Source of the DNA: Candidatus Bathyarchaeota archaeon
GTDB taxonomy: Archaea > Thermoproteota > Bathyarchaeia > Bathyarchaeales > Bathyarchaeaceae
DNA: 8,292 nt
Direction of reading: 5' to 3'
Assembly (NCBI GenBank): GCA_020350305.1
Contig: CP070709.1
Span: 525,790 to 534,081 of the forward strand
The notes under the pieces are model-generated. The model was given only the letters and a program-made list of their open reading frames with translations. It searched no databases and was not told the DNA's origin. Position 1 is the first letter of the stretch. Every line of letters begins with the position of its first letter. This document shows positions 6,646-8,292 of the stretch, piece by piece. The translations under genes and the position numbers were made by a program.

Positions 6646-6969
6646 TCAGGCAACGTACTTGGTTGTTTTCGCCTGAGGTTGCCTAGCCTCCCCACACTTT
6701 TTACAGCTTTGCTCACAAAGTTCAAGATATTTTTCCTCGCTCGTAAGAACAGTTTCAGCTGCTTTTCCACACAGCTCGCTTTGTTCTTCACAACCCGCCT
6801 CCTTACACAAATGACAGATGAATGAGCAACATGCTTGGACATCTTCTTTGTTAAGCGCTACTCTGTTGGCGCGCACGAGTAGGCAGAGTTCCCTGGCTAT
6901 CACACATGTCTTGATGTATTTGAATCGGTTGAGCACACGCTCCCGTTGTCTCTGACGGCTTACCTCCAA
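6646..6969 (-). CDS. Cysteine-rich four-helix protein, copper-storage (Csp/DUF326)-like
   Basis: This 107-residue protein has eleven cysteines (22, 29, 47, 48, 52, 55, 60, 67, 85, 89, 92), mostly spaced 3-4 or 7 residues apart in predicted helices (CCSFICHLC, GCEEQSELC, CEQSCKKC). That spacing puts them on one face of a helix bundle, as in the Csp copper-storage proteins and related DUF326 proteins of about the same length, which hold Cu(I) inside a four-helix bundle. There is no signal peptide, so storage would be cytosolic. Zinc binding is an alternative, and the family call is by pattern only. The open frame allows TTG at 6969 (an upstream in-frame TAG is at 6975) or GTG at 6936. TTG keeps a basic first helix, but the GGAGGT that would serve as a ribosome binding site overlaps this TTG, so the start is uncertain. 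A strong TATA box and a palindrome lie just upstream. Confidence 0.55.
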   Translation of the reverse strand: MEVSRQRQRERVLNRFKYIKTCVIARELCLLVRANRVALNKEDVQACCSFICHLCKEAGCEEQSELCGKAAETVLTSEEKYLELCEQSCKKCGEARQPQAKTTKYVA

Positions 6970-6992
6970 CTTCTACCCCTCGAAAACTTGCG

Positions 6993-7023
6993 AACCTAAC
7001 TCTTTAGGTTTTTCCTTTTTATA
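6993..7023 (-). promoter_or_regulatory. Promoter of the cysteine-rich gene with palindromic candidate operator
   Basis: On the minus strand TATAAAAA (7023-7016) is a near-ideal archaeal TATA box; transcription would begin near 6993, about 24 nt before TTG 6969. Just downstream lies a perfect 7-bp inverted repeat with a 4-nt centre, AACCTAA (6993-6999) and TTAGGTT (7004-7010). It fills the space between TATA box and start site, where archaeal repressors typically block RNA polymerase. If the gene stores copper, a metal-sensing repressor is a natural candidate, but this is inference. Confidence 0.5.
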
Positions 7024-7069
7024 CTTTCGGAATTCCACGTAACTAATACAAATCAACTTGAAGTATCTA

Positions 7070-7088
7070 ACGTTACGGGACGTAACGT
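7070..7088 (-). terminator. Perfect hairpin across the DUF763 stop codon
   Basis: ACGTTACG (7070-7077) and CGTAACGT (7081-7088) form an 8-bp perfect stem with a 3-nt loop. The structure includes the last codons and the TAA (7075-7073) of the DUF763 gene. The minus-strand sequence beyond is only moderately T-rich, so a role as 3'-end stabiliser or terminator is tentative. Confidence 0.35.
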
Positions 7089-8185
7089 CTAAGCCTCTGA
7101 AGCGACCTCAGCCTCTCCTTACCTCCTATCCAAGCGTTTTCAACAGCGTTTTTCAGAACCCGGATGGATTCGTCCATCGCCTTTCGATCCACTGGATACG
7201 GCACACCGTCCTTTCCTCCATACGCAAACGAGTATTTCACCGGGTCTTTCCAGCTTGGCGGTTCGCCGTAGATGAGTTCAGAGATTAAGGCAAGTCCTCG
7301 AACTGTGGCTGGACCTATTCCCCAAATGCCAAGAAGCTCCTCGTAGTTTTTGGGCCGAAACTCGTACGCTTTCTTCACGCTTTTCCAGTTGAGGTTGCGG
7401 GGCAACGAGAGAACATCGATTGCATATTCCTTCCATCTAATTTTGGGCATCCATTCTTGCAGAGAACTTTGACAGGCGGGTCGAATTGACTTCAGCATTC
7501 TCATAACTTTTCTAGGCTCCTCCTTAATGATGTCCGTAGACGTCTTTCGACAGCCCTCACTCTTCACCGAGGTCATGTCCAAAACAACTTCTCGCTTCAC
7601 ATCGCCTACGATAGCATCGTGTGGTTCAACCATGAAATTTTTGGCAGATCCAGAGAGCCAATGATATCTTCTCGCGGTTCTGTCTTTTACGCTCATTCCT
7701 TGTTGAATTACTGCCCATTCCCCGCGCTCGGTTACAAAGAACGAATGGTGGTAGAGTGGGTACCCCGCCTGAATTGCTGTGTTGTCAACCTTTGCGCTTA
7801 TTCGACTTACGTATCGTAAATCATCTATTTTAGTTGTTGAGAAACCAAACTCTTCCCCTACGTCGCCGATTTCAATAGGCGCTTGTAGTGAAGCCTTGCC
7901 TTTCCCGCCACATGTGGCTAGTCCATGCTCGGTCGGGTTTATAGCACTTTTTAGGACCCGCGTCAGGACTGTGGTCACGCCAGACGAGTGCCAATCGTAT
8001 CCTAGGGCGCAGCCTAGCGCCTGAAACCAGAATGGGTCCGAGATTTTGCGAAGAAACTCGTCTTGGCCGTATTCGTCTACAATGACTGTGACGATTTCTC
8101 TTGCGAGCTTGATCATGCGGATGACAAGCCATCTTGGTGCTCTTCCGTAATGGAGTGGAAGTCTCGCAACTCCCGTTCTCTTCAA
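7073..8185 (-). CDS. DUF763 family protein
   Basis: This 370-residue protein matches the DUF763 family over its full length. Hallmarks in order are the start MKRTGVARLPLHYGRAPRWL (1-20), the block FWFQALGCALGYDWHSSG (52-69), HGLATCGGKGKAS (87-99), KVDNTAIQAGYPLYHHSFF (132-150), GEWAVIQQGM with ARRYHWLS (155-178), EPHDAI, and the C-terminal GEPPSWKDPVKYSFAYGGKDGVPYPVDR. Residues about 281-300, LLGIWGIGPATVRGLALI, form a helix-hairpin-helix, which usually contacts the DNA backbone. The many conserved His, Asp, Lys and Arg residues suggest an enzyme acting on nucleic acid, but no reaction has been established to my knowledge. The start is TTG at 8185: the frame closes upstream at TGA 8194-8192, the N-terminus agrees with the family, and GGGTGA lies 6 nt upstream. 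A TATA-like ACTATATTTT (8213-8204) is close, implying a very short leader. It is followed by the cysteine-rich gene after 103 bp. Confidence 0.92.
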   Translation of the reverse strand: MKRTGVARLPLHYGRAPRWLVIRMIKLAREIVTVIVDEYGQDEFLRKISDPFWFQALGCALGYDWHSSGVTTVLTRVLKSAINPTEHGLATCGGKGKASLQAPIEIGDVGEEFGFSTTKIDDLRYVSRISAKVDNTAIQAGYPLYHHSFFVTERGEWAVIQQGMSVKDRTARRYHWLSGSAKNFMVEPHDAIVGDVKREVVLDMTSVKSEGCRKTSTDIIKEEPRKVMRMLKSIRPACQSSLQEWMPKIRWKEYAIDVLSLPRNLNWKSVKKAYEFRPKNYEELLGIWGIGPATVRGLALISELIYGEPPSWKDPVKYSFAYGGKDGVPYPVDRKAMDESIRVLKNAVENAWIGGKERLRSLQRLRRYVP

Positions 8186-8194
8186 AAACGTTCA

Positions 8195-8292
8195 CCCAAA
8201 TCCAAAATATAGTAACACGAAGAATCGTTTAAACTTGAAGTGAGAGAACACCAGTTGCAGTGAAGGTTTTGCCTTCTCGTGAGCACTAGGTC
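8195..8292. other. Right-edge region upstream of DUF763
   Basis: No gene is supported here. Two minus-strand frames are open from the right edge to stops near 8192 and 8182, short enough to be chance or the tail of a gene outside the window. GTTTAAAC (8227-8234) is a perfect palindrome, and GAAGG-TTTTG-CCTTC near 8263-8277 is a small 5-bp stem. The TATA-like element at 8204-8213 probably serves the DUF763 gene. Confidence 0.3.

Noticed and set aside
6549..6842. Minus-strand frame overlapping the cysteine-rich gene
   Set aside because: It runs out of phase over the cysteine-rich gene, whose regular helical cysteine spacing marks the real frame.
6993..7020. Plus-strand intrinsic terminator (stem AACCTAA/TTAGGTT followed by T-rich sequence)
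   Set aside because: No plus-strand gene lies nearby upstream. The T-run is the complement of the minus-strand TATA box, so an operator is a better reading.
7872..8195. Minus-strand GTG-started frame of 107 codons overlapping DUF763
   Set aside because: It lies wholly over the N-terminal third of a well-supported DUF763 gene and its product is Arg/Cys/Pro-rich with no domain.
1..8292. CRISPR array, insertion sequence, tRNA or rRNA
   Set aside because: No spaced direct repeats, no transposase with terminal repeats, and no tRNA T-loop or rRNA-like motifs were seen on either strand.

Overview
The window looks archaeal, most likely from an uncultured TACK-group archaeon such as a Bathyarchaeia-like lineage. 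This is inferred from a Wtp-type tungstate/molybdate transporter, a DUF763 protein, an aKMT4-like lysine methyltransferase, TATA-box promoters with short leaders, and UUG/GUG starts. No marker gene fixes the taxonomy.

Layout from left to right. Positions 1-170 hold an open frame that runs off the left edge, with a GATC-type tetranucleotide run. Next is a minus-strand chimeric gene (171-1022): the first ~62 residues of a HAD phosphatase joined to the C-terminal part of an alpha/alpha-toroid (prenyltransferase/squalene-cyclase-like) protein. A small helix-turn-helix-like protein (1087-1311, plus) is divergent from it. A compact minus-strand operon follows: wtpA (binding protein), wtpB (permease) and wtpC (ATPase), 4262 down to 1335, with a 7-nt gap and an ATGA overlap. 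Its promoter carries two tandem 24-bp dyads resembling ModE operators, one over the expected start site and one over the TATA box. About 350 bp further upstream have no intact gene. Then come a small zinc-ribbon protein (4679-4918, minus) and a plus-strand membrane metalloprotease-like gene with an HEFGH motif, broken by a frameshift at an ATGC triplet repeat (5161-5999).

The right third is minus-strand: a DUF763 protein (8185 to 7073), a cysteine-rich four-helix copper-storage-like protein (6969 to 6646) and an aKMT4-like methyltransferase (6533 to 6060). All three appear to start with TTG. The cysteine-rich gene has a clear TATA box followed by a perfect palindrome where archaeal repressors usually bind, so it probably has its own regulated promoter.

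The one well-understood system is the W/Mo oxyanion importer: WtpA captures tungstate or molybdate outside the membrane, WtpB is the channel and WtpC powers it. The other genes appear to be independent units. The most useful leads are the ModE-like tandem operator, the candidate operator of the cysteine-rich gene, and three signs of gene damage or rearrangement (HAD-toroid chimera, frameshifted protease, decayed stretch upstream of wtpA). I did not find a convincing new multi-gene system.
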